Positions 7,622 through 16,078 of a stretch of 16,513 nucleotides of DNA are shown in pieces. Both the position numbers and the translations under genes were made by a program. Source of the DNA: JAKLQJ01 sp964534135 (lineage in GTDB: Bacteria > Elusimicrobiota > Elusimicrobia > Elusimicrobiales > UBA9959); assembly GCA_964534135.1 (NCBI GenBank), contig CAZHQC010000048.1, positions 1 to 16,513 on the forward strand. The letters run 5' to 3'. Numbering within the stretch: position 1 is the first letter of the stretch; each line of letters opens with the position of its first letter. The notes beneath the pieces are model-generated. The model worked only from the letters and a program-made list of their open reading frames with translations. It was not told where the DNA came from and searched no databases.

Positions 7622-9043
7622 TTATTGCAATTGCGCCAAAACAGTATCAATACTTTTTTTGGCATCACCAAATAACATAAGAGTATTTTCCTTATAAAAT
7701 AAAGGATTATCAACACCCGCATAGCCGGCGGCCATGCTGCGTTTTAATACCACTGTGGTTTTAGCCTTCCAAGTCTCAATTACAGGCATGCCATAAATAG
7801 GACTTGAGGGATCTTCAAGAGCGCCCGGACTTACAATATCATTGGCGCCAATAACCAAGGCCACATCAGTTTCAGGAAATTCCTCATTTATTTCATCCAT
7901 CTCAAAAACAATATCATAAGGAATATTAGCTTCAGCCAATAATACATTCATATGACCTGGAAGTCTGCCCGCCACAGGGTGAATTGCAAACTTAACATCC
8001 ACTCCGCGGTCTCTAAGTTTCGCGACAACATCTTTAAGAGGATGATGAGCGCGGGCCACGGCAAGACCATAACCTGGAACAATAATTACTTTTTTAGCAT
8101 CTTTCAACATACCGACAACATCGTCAATATTGGTAGGAACAGCCTCTCCCGCCAATTCAGCTTCTCCGGAAGCTTTAGCTTTTGGAGGCTTAGCGCCAAA
8201 ACCGCCGAAAATAACATTTATAAGAGAACGGTTCATGGCTTTACACATAATATAACTAAGAATAGCGCCGCTTGAACCGACTAAAGCGCCGGTAATAATA
8301 AGCAAATCATTGCCAAGTAAGAAACCGGTAGCGGCAGCGGCCCAACCCGAATAACTGTTAAGCATTGAAATAACTACAGGCATATCCGCTCCGCCGATAC
8401 TCATAACCAAATGCCAGCCAAGGACAAAGGCAATCACAGTCATGGCAATCAACATCGGCATACCTTGCGCCATTAAATTTTCCACGCCAAAAACCAAATA
8501 TCCGCAATACATAGCGCCTAAAAACATTAAGATATTCATCATATGTCTGCCGGGAAGAAGAAGCGGCTTACTGCGAATAATTGTTTGAAGTTTTCCAAAA
8601 GCGACTATGGAACCCGTAAAAGTTATAGCACCGATAAAAACACCCAAGACCACTTCGGTTTCATGAACAATTCTGGCAGCGCCCATAAGGTGCGCGCTTT
8701 CCATATAACTATTTATACCCACCAAAACAGCGGCTAAACCTACAAAACTGTGAAAGCCGGCTATTAATTGAGGCATAGCGGTTATTGCGATTCTCGAAGC
8801 GACTATGGAACCAATAACACCACCGATTAAAACCATAGAGATTAATAAACCATAGCCTTCCTTGGTTACACTGGGATGAAAGAAAGTGGCAACGACCGCA
8901 ATCAGCATACCTATGATACCGAACCAATTACCGCGCCGAGATGTTTCAGGATTACTTAAACCTCCCAAACTCAGGATAAATAAAACACTTGCCACTATAT
9001 AGGAAATTGTTAATAAGCCATTTTGTTGAATCACATGTTCCAT
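7622..9043 (-). CDS. pntB: NAD(P) transhydrogenase, beta subunit
   Basis: PntB with PntA forms the inner-membrane transhydrogenase that couples proton entry to hydride transfer from NADH to NADP+. The 473 residues match the family length (E. coli 462). Residues 1-270 are membrane domain II, including HSFVGLAAVLVG (98-109); its His98 corresponds to the functionally important beta-His91 of E. coli. A short linker (about 284-303) leads to the NADP(H)-binding domain III with PGYGLAVA (323-330), HPVAGRLPGHMNVLLAEA (355-372), GANDIVSPGA (399-408) and KRSMAAGYAGVDNPLF (434-449). All key motifs are present. AAGGAGAG just upstream supports ATG 9043. It follows pntA by 72 bp on the same strand. Confidence 0.97.
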   Translation of the reverse strand: MEHVIQQNGLLTISYIVASVLFILSLGGLSNPETSRRGNWFGIIGMLIAVVATFFHPSVTKEGYGLLISMVLIGGVIGSIVASRIAITAMPQLIAGFHSFVGLAAVLVGINSYMESAHLMGAARIVHETEVVLGVFIGAITFTGSIVAFGKLQTIIRSKPLLLPGRHMMNILMFLGAMYCGYLVFGVENLMAQGMPMLIAMTVIAFVLGWHLVMSIGGADMPVVISMLNSYSGWAAAATGFLLGNDLLIITGALVGSSGAILSYIMCKAMNRSLINVIFGGFGAKPPKAKASGEAELAGEAVPTNIDDVVGMLKDAKKVIIVPGYGLAVARAHHPLKDVVAKLRDRGVDVKFAIHPVAGRLPGHMNVLLAEANIPYDIVFEMDEINEEFPETDVALVIGANDIVSPGALEDPSSPIYGMPVIETWKAKTTVVLKRSMAAGYAGVDNPLFYKENTLMLFGDAKKSIDTVLAQLQ

Positions 9044-9115
9044 GATTTCTCTCCTTCAAGTTTATTTACAACACAAAGCTAAAACCTAATTCTTAGGATT
9101 GGCCGACGAAAAAAA

Positions 9116-10681
9116 TTACTTACGAAACATCTTAAGCATACGACGCGTTACAAGAAACCCGCCAAAAATATTTATTGAAGCGAGTAATATAGCGATAGCC
9201 GCAACCCAAGTTATCCAATTATTAAAACCACCGGATATTTGCAGCATGGCTCCAATTATTATGATGCCGCTAATGGCATTGGTAACACTCATTAAAGGCG
9301 TATGCAAAGCCGCGGTTACATTCCAAACAACCATATAGCCGACAAATATGGCTATTACAAATACCGTAAAATGAGCTAAGAACTCAACGGGAGCATATAG
9401 ACCAATCATGGTAAGAAGACCGGCGGTTAAAAGCCCCATAATACTATAAGAGAATATGGGACACTTTTTCTTTTTTGGCTCTTCTTTTACAGGTTCCTGT
9501 TTTACGGTAGCCGCCGCTTTTTTAGCTACGGCTGAAGGATCGACTTTTGGTTTCGGCGGAGGAAAAGTTATTTCCCCTTTATGCGCGACCAAAGCGCCTC
9601 TCACAACCTCATCTTCCATATCAACATTCCAACCATCTTGAATTTTCATTTGTTTAAGAAGATGCACCATATTGGCGCCATAAAGATTACTGGCTTGATT
9701 TGGAAGTCTGGAAGCAAGATCGGTATAACCGATAATTTGCACGCCATTGACATCCGCAACAATACCGGGCTGAGTCAATTCACAATTACCGCCCTGCTCA
9801 GCAGCCATATCAACTACTATTGAACCCTGTTTCATAGCCGCAACATGATCGGCCTTAATAAGAATCGGGGCCTTAGCTCCGGGAACAAGAGCGGTTGTTA
9901 TAATAATATCCACATCCGCGGCCTGCTCTTTAAAAAGTTTCATTTCAGCTGCAATAAATTCCGGACTCATAGCCTTGGAATAACCACCCGCGCCGGTTCC
10001 ATCTTCCTTAAAATCCATTTCAAGAAATTCCGCGCCCATGCTTTCCACTTGGTCTTTAACTTCAGGACGGGTATCAAAAGCTCTGACAATAGCGCCAAGC
10101 GCTTTAGCCGCGCCAATAGCCGCTAAACCGGCAACACCCGCGCCAATTACCAAAACTTTAGCGGGAGGAACTTTTCCCGCGGCGGTAATTTGACCGGTAA
10201 AAAATCTTCCAAATACATTAGCGGCCTCAATTACAGCTCTATAACCCGCTATATTCGCCATAGAACTTAAAGCGTCCATTTTTTGAGCGCGTGAAATTCT
10301 GGGTATCATATCCATCGCAAGAGATGTTATTTTACGGGCTTTAAATTTCTCTAATAATTCCTTACTGCGCATAGGATAAACAAAACTCACTATGGAGCCG
10401 CCTTCCTTAAGTAAATCGGTTTCATGAAGACCCAGCTTATCATTCATTACAGGTCCGCGAACTTTTAAAACAACATCAACTTCAGACCAGACCTTTTTAG
10501 TGTCCGTTGTAATTTCCGCGCCTGCCTTTTTAAATTCTTCATCGGAAAAATGCGCCAAGGCGCCAGCTCCCGATTCAACAATGATTTCAGCTCCAAGTTT
10601 TTTTAAGTCCGCCACTGATTTGGGCGAAAGAGCTACTCTGTTTTCACCTTTAAAAATTTCTATAGGAATTCCGATTTTCAT
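9116..10681 (-). CDS. pntA: NAD(P) transhydrogenase, alpha subunit (full-length, domains I and IIa)
   Basis: The alpha subunit binds NAD(H) and supplies part of the proton channel. The 521-residue product has the alanine-dehydrogenase-like domain I (about 1-375) with RVALSP (15-20), ESGAGA (36-41), the Rossmann glycines IGAGVAGLAA (179-188) and DTRPEVKDQ (203-211). A charged, lysine-rich linker (378-406) leads to domain IIa with helices in 409-512 (VWNVTAALHTPLMSVTNAISG). It is the single-chain enterobacterial form, not the split PntAA/PntAB form. ATG 10681 is chosen because the protein there starts MKIGIPIEIF as in homologues and AAGGTG lies 6 nt upstream; an in-frame ATG at 10708 would add nine residues. 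pntA is divergent from gdhA. Confidence 0.96.
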   Translation of the reverse strand: MKIGIPIEIFKGENRVALSPKSVADLKKLGAEIIVESGAGALAHFSDEEFKKAGAEITTDTKKVWSEVDVVLKVRGPVMNDKLGLHETDLLKEGGSIVSFVYPMRSKELLEKFKARKITSLAMDMIPRISRAQKMDALSSMANIAGYRAVIEAANVFGRFFTGQITAAGKVPPAKVLVIGAGVAGLAAIGAAKALGAIVRAFDTRPEVKDQVESMGAEFLEMDFKEDGTGAGGYSKAMSPEFIAAEMKLFKEQAADVDIIITTALVPGAKAPILIKADHVAAMKQGSIVVDMAAEQGGNCELTQPGIVADVNGVQIIGYTDLASRLPNQASNLYGANMVHLLKQMKIQDGWNVDMEDEVVRGALVAHKGEITFPPPKPKVDPSAVAKKAAATVKQEPVKEEPKKKKCPIFSYSIMGLLTAGLLTMIGLYAPVEFLAHFTVFVIAIFVGYMVVWNVTAALHTPLMSVTNAISGIIIIGAMLQISGGFNNWITWVAAIAILLASINIFGGFLVTRRMLKMFRK

Positions 10682-10708
10682 ATTTTCACCTTCCATATTT
10701 TTTTGCAA

Positions 10709-10975
10709 ATGTCCGAAATGTACTCAAAATAACTTCTAATTTAAAGCAAAACGAACAAAACTTTCACTAAACACCTTCAAAAGGTATCCTCACCAAACTA
10801 CGATAATTTCTAACGTAAAATAACTGAGATTAACAAAACACCATTAAAAAATTATTTCCGCAACTTATAAACACTATAATACAAATTTATAGAATCTATT
10901 TCACTCTTATTTTTCATAAACTTTAACTTAAAAAAATCGCTGTGTTTTTTTAATTAACCGTCGATAAAACCTATG
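10709..10975. other. AT-rich divergent intergenic region between pntA and gdhA
   Basis: No gene is visible. It contains two small perfect inverted repeats, ACCTT-CAA-AAGGT (10773-10785) and CTATAA-TACAAAT-TTATAG (10874-10892). I could not pick a convincing minus-strand promoter for pntA: the best candidate, TTGTTA and TTAGAA with 17 bp spacing, has a poor -10. Confidence 0.5.
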
Positions 10976-11004
10976 TTGACAAAAAAAAATCAAAGTGTTA
11001 GCAT
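10976..11004 (+). promoter_or_regulatory. Sigma70-type promoter of gdhA
   Basis: A perfect -35 TTGACA (10976-10981) is separated by 17 bp from TAGCAT (10999-11004). Initiation is expected at about 11011, giving a leader of about 100 nt. The perfect palindrome at 11012-11029 begins at the predicted start point. Confidence 0.8.
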
Positions 11005-11011
11005 ATTTTTA

Positions 11012-11029
11012 TGTGGTTATAGAACCACA
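11012..11029 (+). promoter_or_regulatory. Perfect 18-bp palindrome at the gdhA transcription start
   Basis: TGTGGTT-ATAG-AACCACA has 7-bp perfect arms around a 4-bp centre. Its position, overlapping +1 of the gdhA promoter, is where a repressor would bind; equally it would put a 7-bp hairpin at the 5' end of the mRNA. No regulator gene is adjacent, so the protein that might bind is unknown. Confidence 0.55.
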
Positions 11030-11113
11030 ATAGAAATAAGCTGAGTAAATAAGCAAAAATTACCCGCCTATCTTAAAAGACGGAATTGAGATAATTATAG
11101 AGGAGGAGTATAT

Positions 11114-12496
11114 ATGTCAAACACAAGTGGCGTGGCGGAAAAAATTAATCCGCAAGTATCCAAATATATTTCAAAAGTTGTAGAAAATTTAAAAGCAAAA
11201 AACCAAGGCGAAAATGAATTTCATCAAGCCGCGGAAGAGGTGCTTTTATCCTTAGCTCCGGTTATAGAAAGGCATCCCGAATATGTAAAAGCGGGTTTAT
11301 TGGAAAGATTAACCGAACCCGAACGGGTAATAATGTTCCGCGTTCCATGGATAGATGATAAAGGCAATGTTCAAGTGAACAAAGGCTTTAGAGTTCAATT
11401 TAACAGCGCCATAGGACCATGTAAAGGCGGTTTAAGATTCCACCCTAGCGTAAACCTCGGTATCCTTAAATTTTTGGGTTTTGAACAAATATTCAAAAAC
11501 GCTCTTACCACTCTGCCAATGGGCGGAGGCAAAGGCGGCTCTGATTTTAATCCCAAGGGAAAATCCGACATTGAAATAATGCGATTTTGCCAGGCGTTTA
11601 TGAGTGAATTATTTAGGCATATCGGTCCGAACACGGATGTTCCCGCCGGAGACATTGGAGTCGGAGGAAGAGAAATAGGCTATCTATTCGGCCAATATAA
11701 AAAACTGACAAATGAGTTTACGGGAGTATTAACCGGGAAAGGCCGCTCTTGGGGCGGCTCTCTTGTCAGACCGGAGGCTACCGGTTTTGGCGTGGTTTAT
11801 TTTACAAATGAAATGCTCCAGACAAAAGGCTTGGATTTTAAAGGCAAAACGGTGGCAGTTTCAGGTTTTGGCAATGTCGCTTGGGGCGCGGTGCAAAAAA
11901 TTAATGAACTGGGAGGCAAAGTAGTCACACTTTCGGGTCCTGACGGCTTTATTCACGATAAAGACGGAGTAAAAGGCGAAAAAGTGAATTATATGCTAGA
12001 CCTGCGTCTCACCGGGGAAGACATAGTAAAACCTTATGCCGACAAATTCAAAGTTGATTTCTATCCCGGCAAACGGCCATGGGGCGTCAAAGTTGATGTC
12101 GCCATTCCTTGCGCCACGCAAAATGAACTTGATGAAAACGACGCAAAAACACTTATAAAAAATAATTGCATGTGTGTATGCGAAGCGGCAAATATGCCTT
12201 CTACGCCTGAAGCCATGGATGTATTTCTAGAAAGCAAAATTCTTTTCGCTCCGGGTAAAGCGGCAAATGCCGGCGGAGTGGCGGTGTCCGGACTTGAAAT
12301 GTCTCAAAACAGTACTCGCATAAGCTGGCCCAGTGAAAAGGTTAATGCCCATCTTCAACTCATCATGAAAACCATTCATAACGATGCTCTTGAAACATCC
12401 AAGGAATATAACCAGGAAGGGAACTATATAGTGGGCGCCAACATAACCGGCTTTTTAAAAATTGCCGACGCTATGATGGCTCAAGGAATAGTGTAA
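11114..12496 (+). CDS. gdhA: NADP-type hexameric glutamate dehydrogenase
   Basis: It catalyses reversible reductive amination of 2-oxoglutarate with ammonium to glutamate in the cytoplasm. The 460 residues match the small hexameric class (about 447-450). Visible motifs are the substrate-binding KGGLRFHPSV (104-113), catalytic Lys140 in PMGGGKGGSDF, catalytic Asp180 in DVPAGDIGVGGRE (175-187), and the dinucleotide fold GFGNVAWGA with following VVTLSGPDG. The Ser after the second strand, and overall similarity to E. coli GdhA-type enzymes, favour NADP(H). A very strong AGGAGG (11101-11106) lies 7 nt before the ATG. It has its own promoter and terminator, so it is monocistronic. The divergent pntAB genes could supply NADPH, consistent with an assimilatory role; a catabolic role in amino-acid fermentation is not excluded. 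Confidence 0.96.
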   Translation: MSNTSGVAEKINPQVSKYISKVVENLKAKNQGENEFHQAAEEVLLSLAPVIERHPEYVKAGLLERLTEPERVIMFRVPWIDDKGNVQVNKGFRVQFNSAIGPCKGGLRFHPSVNLGILKFLGFEQIFKNALTTLPMGGGKGGSDFNPKGKSDIEIMRFCQAFMSELFRHIGPNTDVPAGDIGVGGREIGYLFGQYKKLTNEFTGVLTGKGRSWGGSLVRPEATGFGVVYFTNEMLQTKGLDFKGKTVAVSGFGNVAWGAVQKINELGGKVVTLSGPDGFIHDKDGVKGEKVNYMLDLRLTGEDIVKPYADKFKVDFYPGKRPWGVKVDVAIPCATQNELDENDAKTLIKNNCMCVCEAANMPSTPEAMDVFLESKILFAPGKAANAGGVAVSGLEMSQNSTRISWPSEKVNAHLQLIMKTIHNDALETSKEYNQEGNYIVGANITGFLKIADAMMAQGIV

Positions 12497-12498
12497 AA

Positions 12499-12531
12499 AG
12501 AGTTTAGAGTTCAAAGTTTAGAGTTTAGAGA
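12499..12531 (+). repeat. Short TTTAGAG direct repeats after gdhA
   Basis: Just past the gdhA stop, AGAGTTTAGAG recurs as GTTTAGAG, then TTCAAA, then GTTTAGAG and TTTAGAG. It looks like a simple, low-complexity tandem repeat without hairpin potential. Confidence 0.6.
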
Positions 12532-12560
12532 ACAGCAACACAAAGAACAAAAAATCAATA

Positions 12561-12598
12561 AAAAAACCGAGGGTGATTAATTTTACCCTCGGTTTTTT
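12561..12598 (+). terminator. Strong rho-independent terminator of gdhA
   Basis: AAAAAACCGAGGGT (12561-12574) and ACCCTCGGTTTTTT (12585-12598) form a perfect 14-bp inverted repeat with a 10-nt loop. The GC-rich core is followed by six T on the plus strand, and the flanking A/T run makes it potentially bidirectional. It insulates gdhA from the downstream dikinase-like gene. Confidence 0.95.
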
Positions 12599-12627
12599 AT
12601 TATAATAATCGGAGCCAGCTTAATATT

Positions 12628-15576
12628 ATGAACATATTCAACGACCAACATATAAAGGACTATTTAACCGAACCCGGTGATTTTGAGAAAATGATGCCGC
12701 ATCGCATTAATAATATATTGATGGTGGCATCCCTTTATGATTCCTTCCTTTTTGCCGATGATGAAAGATTGAAAGACGCTCTCTTTGGCGAACTTGCCCA
12801 CGCTCCCAAAATAACCAGAGTTTCAACAGCTAAAGAAGCCATGGAAATAGCCGGGAAGAAAAAATTCGATCTCATTATCGCCATGACGCAAATTGCCGAT
12901 ACGGATATGAATATCTTTGCCAAAGAAATAAAAAATATAAATTCCAAAATGCCTTTGGTGCTCCTATCTTTTAATATGCGGGACATCTATAATTTATCGG
13001 ATGAAACAAAATCCTTGGTAAACGGAATTTTCTTATGGTCAGGGGACACTAAAATTTTTTCAGCCATAATAAATTTAATCGAAGATGAAATGAACTTTGA
13101 AACGGATGCCAAAGTTGGCGTTCAGGCAACCCTTCTTGTGGAAGATAATGTAAAATTTTATTCCTCCTATTTGCCCACCATCTATACGGAATTAATGAAA
13201 CAAACTCAAATAGTAATAGCGGATGAATTAAATCCCGCTAAAAAAAAGCTTCGTTTAAAAGCAAGACCGAAAGTCTTGCATGCCAATAATTTTAATGATG
13301 CCTGGAAAATTTATTCAAAATATAAAAGAAATATTTTGGGTGTTATAAGCGATATAGAATTTCCAATAGATGGCGTAAAAACAAAAAACGCAGGCATAAT
13401 TCTCTCAAAAAAAATTCAAGAAGACTATCCCGATATGCCGATACTTCTACAATCATCTAATGGAGAATATTGCGATGTAGCAAAAGATGTGGGCGCATCT
13501 TTTCTCAACAAAGGCTGTGCGGATATAAGCACTCAGCTAAAGAATTTTATTTTCACTTATTTCGGTTTTGGAGATTTTATATTTACGAATGAACATGGGA
13601 AGGAAATTTTGCGCGCCAGCGATGTGCAGGCGATGATAAAAATATTGCGAATAGTGCCAACAGAGTCCCTTATTCATCATGCCAACCGCAATCATTTTTC
13701 AAAATGGTTGTTTGCCAGAACAGAATTTGAAATAGCTTATCATCTCAGACCTAAAAGAATTTCAGAGTTTAAAGACGCCGAAGGCCTCAGAAAATACTTA
13801 ACAGAAACCCTACATAGATTTATATCAAAAACTCAACATGGCAGTGTTCTTAAATTTAACACAAGACTTTTCAATAATACCACACCTTTTTCAAAAATAG
13901 GAAACGGCTCCATAGGCGGAAAGGCTCGCGGTCTTGCCTTCATCGATTTTTTATTGAGCAAAAAAGACTTATCCAAAGAATTTGCAGATGTTTCAATAAA
14001 AGTTCCAAACACTATAACTATCGCAACGGATGTTTTTGACTTTTTTTTAGAACAAAACGATATTTTATCGAAATTAAATATCGTGAAATCCGATAAAAAA
14101 ATAGCGGAAATTTTTGAAAAAGCCCGTCTTCCCGGCTATTTGCGCAGAGCTTTGCGCAAAATAATAGATACCTTGGAAGGACCGTTAGCCGTGCGTTCAT
14201 CTTCTTTGCTTGAAGATTCAAAAACTCAGCCGTTCGCGGGGATTTATAAAACTTATATGCTTGCCAACAATCATCCTGATAAAGAAGTCAGATTCAGGGA
14301 ACTTGTTAAAGCTATAAAATATGTTTATGCTTCCACTTTTTCTTCTGAAGCTACAAGTTATAGAAAATTTTCTCCGCATTTGCCGGATGAAGAAAAAATG
14401 GCGGTTATAATTCAAAATGTGGTGGGCAAATATTATCCTCAATCAAAACGCTACTATCCTGATTTTTCAGGCGTAGCGCAATCCTATAATTACTATCCCG
14501 TGCCCCCCATTACCAGTGATAATTCAATTGTCCATATCGCTTTAGGCCTTGGGAAAACTATTGTTGAAGGCTATAATGCGGTTAGATTTTCCCCTGAGCA
14601 TCCTCAAAATTTGCATCAATTTTCTACAATAAATGATTTTTTTGCCAATTCTCAAAAAAGAATAGTAACCCTTAATCTTGATGAAGAAAGAAACAGTAAT
14701 AGAGATTTTAAATATGATATGGAACCGGCCTTGGAAGAAATTGATGTGTCTAAAGCTCACGAAGATGGCTCACTTGAATTGGTAGGCTCGGTTTATTCAA
14801 ATGAGAATGACATGATTTATGATAATATCTGGAATAAAGGAGCAAAACTTATAACTTTCGCTCCCATATTAAAAAGTAAAATTCTACCTTTGACAGAAAT
14901 TCTTCAAACCATCACTCAATTGGCTAAAGAAACAATGGGCACTAATATAGAAATGGAATTTGCGGCAAATTATGATAGAAAAACAAAAAAAACAGAATTT
15001 TATATTCTTCAAATACGGCCTATGGTTTCAAGAAGTTTCAGCCAAAAAATAACTTTTGAGGATATAAAAGAAAAATCTGTTCTTTGCTCAAGCAATATAA
15101 CTTTGGGTAATGGCCATATTAATGATGTAAAACATATTGTTTTTGTGAAACCTGAAAAATTCAACACCATGAAAACTTATGATATCGCAACTGAAATAGG
15201 CGAACTAAACAGGCTTTTACAAGGACATGGTTATATTCTTATAGGCCCGGGCCGTTGGGGTTCAAGCGATCCGCTTTTGGGCATACCCGTAAAATGGCAT
15301 CAGATATCAAATTCCAGAACCATAGTGGAAAGTAATTATGAAAAATTTTCAATAGACCCCTCTTATGGCACGCATTTCTTCCATAATGTAACTTCCCTTG
15401 GCATGGCCTATTTCACCATAAATTCCAAACAAAAAGAACAAATAATTGATTGGGATTGGTTTGAAAAACAAAAAACAGAAAAAGATATGGAGTATGTAAA
15501 ACTTATTAAAGTTGATAAGGCGCTTGATATCCGCATAGATGGCGGCACCGGAAAAGGAATAATCGCTTTAGGTTAG
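12628..15576 (+). CDS. Receiver-domain/ATP-grasp fusion related to pyruvate phosphate dikinase and PEP synthase
   Basis: The 982-residue protein has four parts. Residues 29-150 resemble a CheY-like receiver but lack the acceptor Asp (IIAMTQIADTD, 83-93). Residues 167-310 are a second receiver with the expected residues: acidic pair Glu172-Asp173 (LLVEDN), likely acceptor Asp242 (VISDIEF), Ser276 and Lys295. Residues 428-800 are the PPDK/PEP-synthase N-terminal ATP-grasp domain, with IGGKARGLAFID (429-440), AVRSSSLLED (521-530, containing the nucleotide-binding Arg) and LQIRPMV (794-800). Residues 801-982 are a C-terminal domain I cannot assign, with GPGRWGSSDPLLGIPVKW (873-890). The swivelling phosphohistidine domain and the PEP/pyruvate TIM barrel of true PPDK (about 870 residues) are absent. 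Proteins of this general make-up are annotated as PEP/pyruvate-binding in several Gram-negative phyla, without known function. The SD is weak (GGAG 13 nt from ATG); TATAAT at 12601-12606 may be its -10. Confidence 0.8.
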   Translation: MNIFNDQHIKDYLTEPGDFEKMMPHRINNILMVASLYDSFLFADDERLKDALFGELAHAPKITRVSTAKEAMEIAGKKKFDLIIAMTQIADTDMNIFAKEIKNINSKMPLVLLSFNMRDIYNLSDETKSLVNGIFLWSGDTKIFSAIINLIEDEMNFETDAKVGVQATLLVEDNVKFYSSYLPTIYTELMKQTQIVIADELNPAKKKLRLKARPKVLHANNFNDAWKIYSKYKRNILGVISDIEFPIDGVKTKNAGIILSKKIQEDYPDMPILLQSSNGEYCDVAKDVGASFLNKGCADISTQLKNFIFTYFGFGDFIFTNEHGKEILRASDVQAMIKILRIVPTESLIHHANRNHFSKWLFARTEFEIAYHLRPKRISEFKDAEGLRKYLTETLHRFISKTQHGSVLKFNTRLFNNTTPFSKIGNGSIGGKARGLAFIDFLLSKKDLSKEFADVSIKVPNTITIATDVFDFFLEQNDILSKLNIVKSDKKIAEIFEKARLPGYLRRALRKIIDTLEGPLAVRSSSLLEDSKTQPFAGIYKTYMLANNHPDKEVRFRELVKAIKYVYASTFSSEATSYRKFSPHLPDEEKMAVIIQNVVGKYYPQSKRYYPDFSGVAQSYNYYPVPPITSDNSIVHIALGLGKTIVEGYNAVRFSPEHPQNLHQFSTINDFFANSQKRIVTLNLDEERNSNRDFKYDMEPALEEIDVSKAHEDGSLELVGSVYSNENDMIYDNIWNKGAKLITFAPILKSKILPLTEILQTITQLAKETMGTNIEMEFAANYDRKTKKTEFYILQIRPMVSRSFSQKITFEDIKEKSVLCSSNITLGNGHINDVKHIVFVKPEKFNTMKTYDIATEIGELNRLLQGHGYILIGPGRWGSSDPLLGIPVKWHQISNSRTIVESNYEKFSIDPSYGTHFFHNVTSLGMAYFTINSKQKEQIIDWDWFEKQKTEKDMEYVKLIKVDKALDIRIDGGTGKGIIALG

Positions 15577-15601
15577 TAGAGAATAAGTTGTTTTGTCATG
15601 T

Positions 15602-15712
15602 CAGTTGTATTTACACGCATGACCAGGGTCGCTTAGTACTGCGCCCTTCCGTCTCTCACCCTCCTGAATGAACAAGTCGGGTTCCGAACGGTCAGCTTAG
15701 CAAACACAACTG
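15602..15712. repeat. Long inverted repeat enclosing smaller stems (possible structured RNA)
   Basis: CAGTTGTaTTT (15602-15612) pairs with AAAcACAACTG (15702-15712), 10 of 11 positions. Inside, GACC (15621-15624) can pair with GGTC (15690-15693). GGG-t-CGC (15626-15632) pairs with GCGCCC (15641-15646) with a one-base bulge. The layout is that of a closed multi-branch fold, but no known RNA family was recognised and the coding strand is unknown. Confidence 0.4.
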
Positions 15713-15818
15713 CCATTCCTATTATTCAATTTCCTTGTTTGAAAAATAACCCACCACCCCAATTATGGTAAAGCCGAATTACCCTCAAAGGACAATAAAG
15801 GAAAACTTTATAAAGTAA

Positions 15819-15929
15819 ACCTTTCCCGCATCGGAAATTTACAAACATAACTTTCCCGCTTCGGAAATTTGTGAAATATAACTCTCCCGAATCGGAGTTT
15901 GGCTTTCAGCCAAATCTCTTACTCGGGAG
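15819..15929. repeat. Three tandem mini-hairpins plus a larger nested hairpin
   Basis: Units of about 31 nt each carry a short palindrome: TTTCC-cgcatc-GGAAA (15822-15837), TTTCC-cgcttc-GGAAA (15852-15867) and CTCC-cgaatc-GGAG (15884-15897). In the third unit a T-A pair has become C-G, so pairing is kept. The third can instead form a larger stem, CTCCCGA (15884-15890) with TCGGGAG (15923-15929), enclosing a perfect TTTGGC-TTTCA-GCCAAA hairpin (15898-15914). The two folds exclude each other. Confidence 0.6.
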
Positions 15930-15985
15930 TGGACTGGGCTTTCAGAGGACAACTGCGGACACCCATTAGTGTTCAAGTGGTTTGA

Positions 15986-16015
15986 GTAGGAACGAATCGG
16001 GTAGGAACGAATTGG
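15986..16015. repeat. Tandem duplication of a 15-nt unit
   Basis: GTAGGAACGAATCGG (15986-16000) is followed directly by GTAGGAACGAATTGG (16001-16015), differing at one base. This is a simple tandem duplication, without a reading or binding function that I can see. Confidence 0.75.
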
Positions 16016-16026
16016 GTAAACCCACG

Positions 16027-16051
16027 GGGGTAGAAAAAAAATGAAAAAATA
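16027..16051. repeat. Direct repeat, left copy (GGGGTAG plus A-rich tract)
   Basis: GGGGTAG followed by an A8 run, TG and an A6 run recurs at 16317-16342 with TT in place of TG and one extra A. The two copies are 290 bp apart in the same orientation and bracket the inverted-orientation hairpin repeat at 16079-16205. Confidence 0.7.
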
Positions 16052-16078
16052 GCAACCTTATTGTAGTCGCAAAGCTTG

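Noticed and set aside
9099..10739. Several plus-strand open frames opposite pntA and pntB
   Set aside because: They are antisense shadows of confidently identified genes, without SD or recognisable products.
11030..11110. Possible glutamine (glnA-type) riboswitch in the gdhA leader, from GACGGAA
   Set aside because: The rest of the aptamer consensus is missing and the leader is too short and AT-rich.
15640..15670. SRP-like CGGAAGGG string on the minus strand within the 111-nt fold
   Set aside because: The bases around GGAA do not pair as the SRP domain IV hairpin requires.
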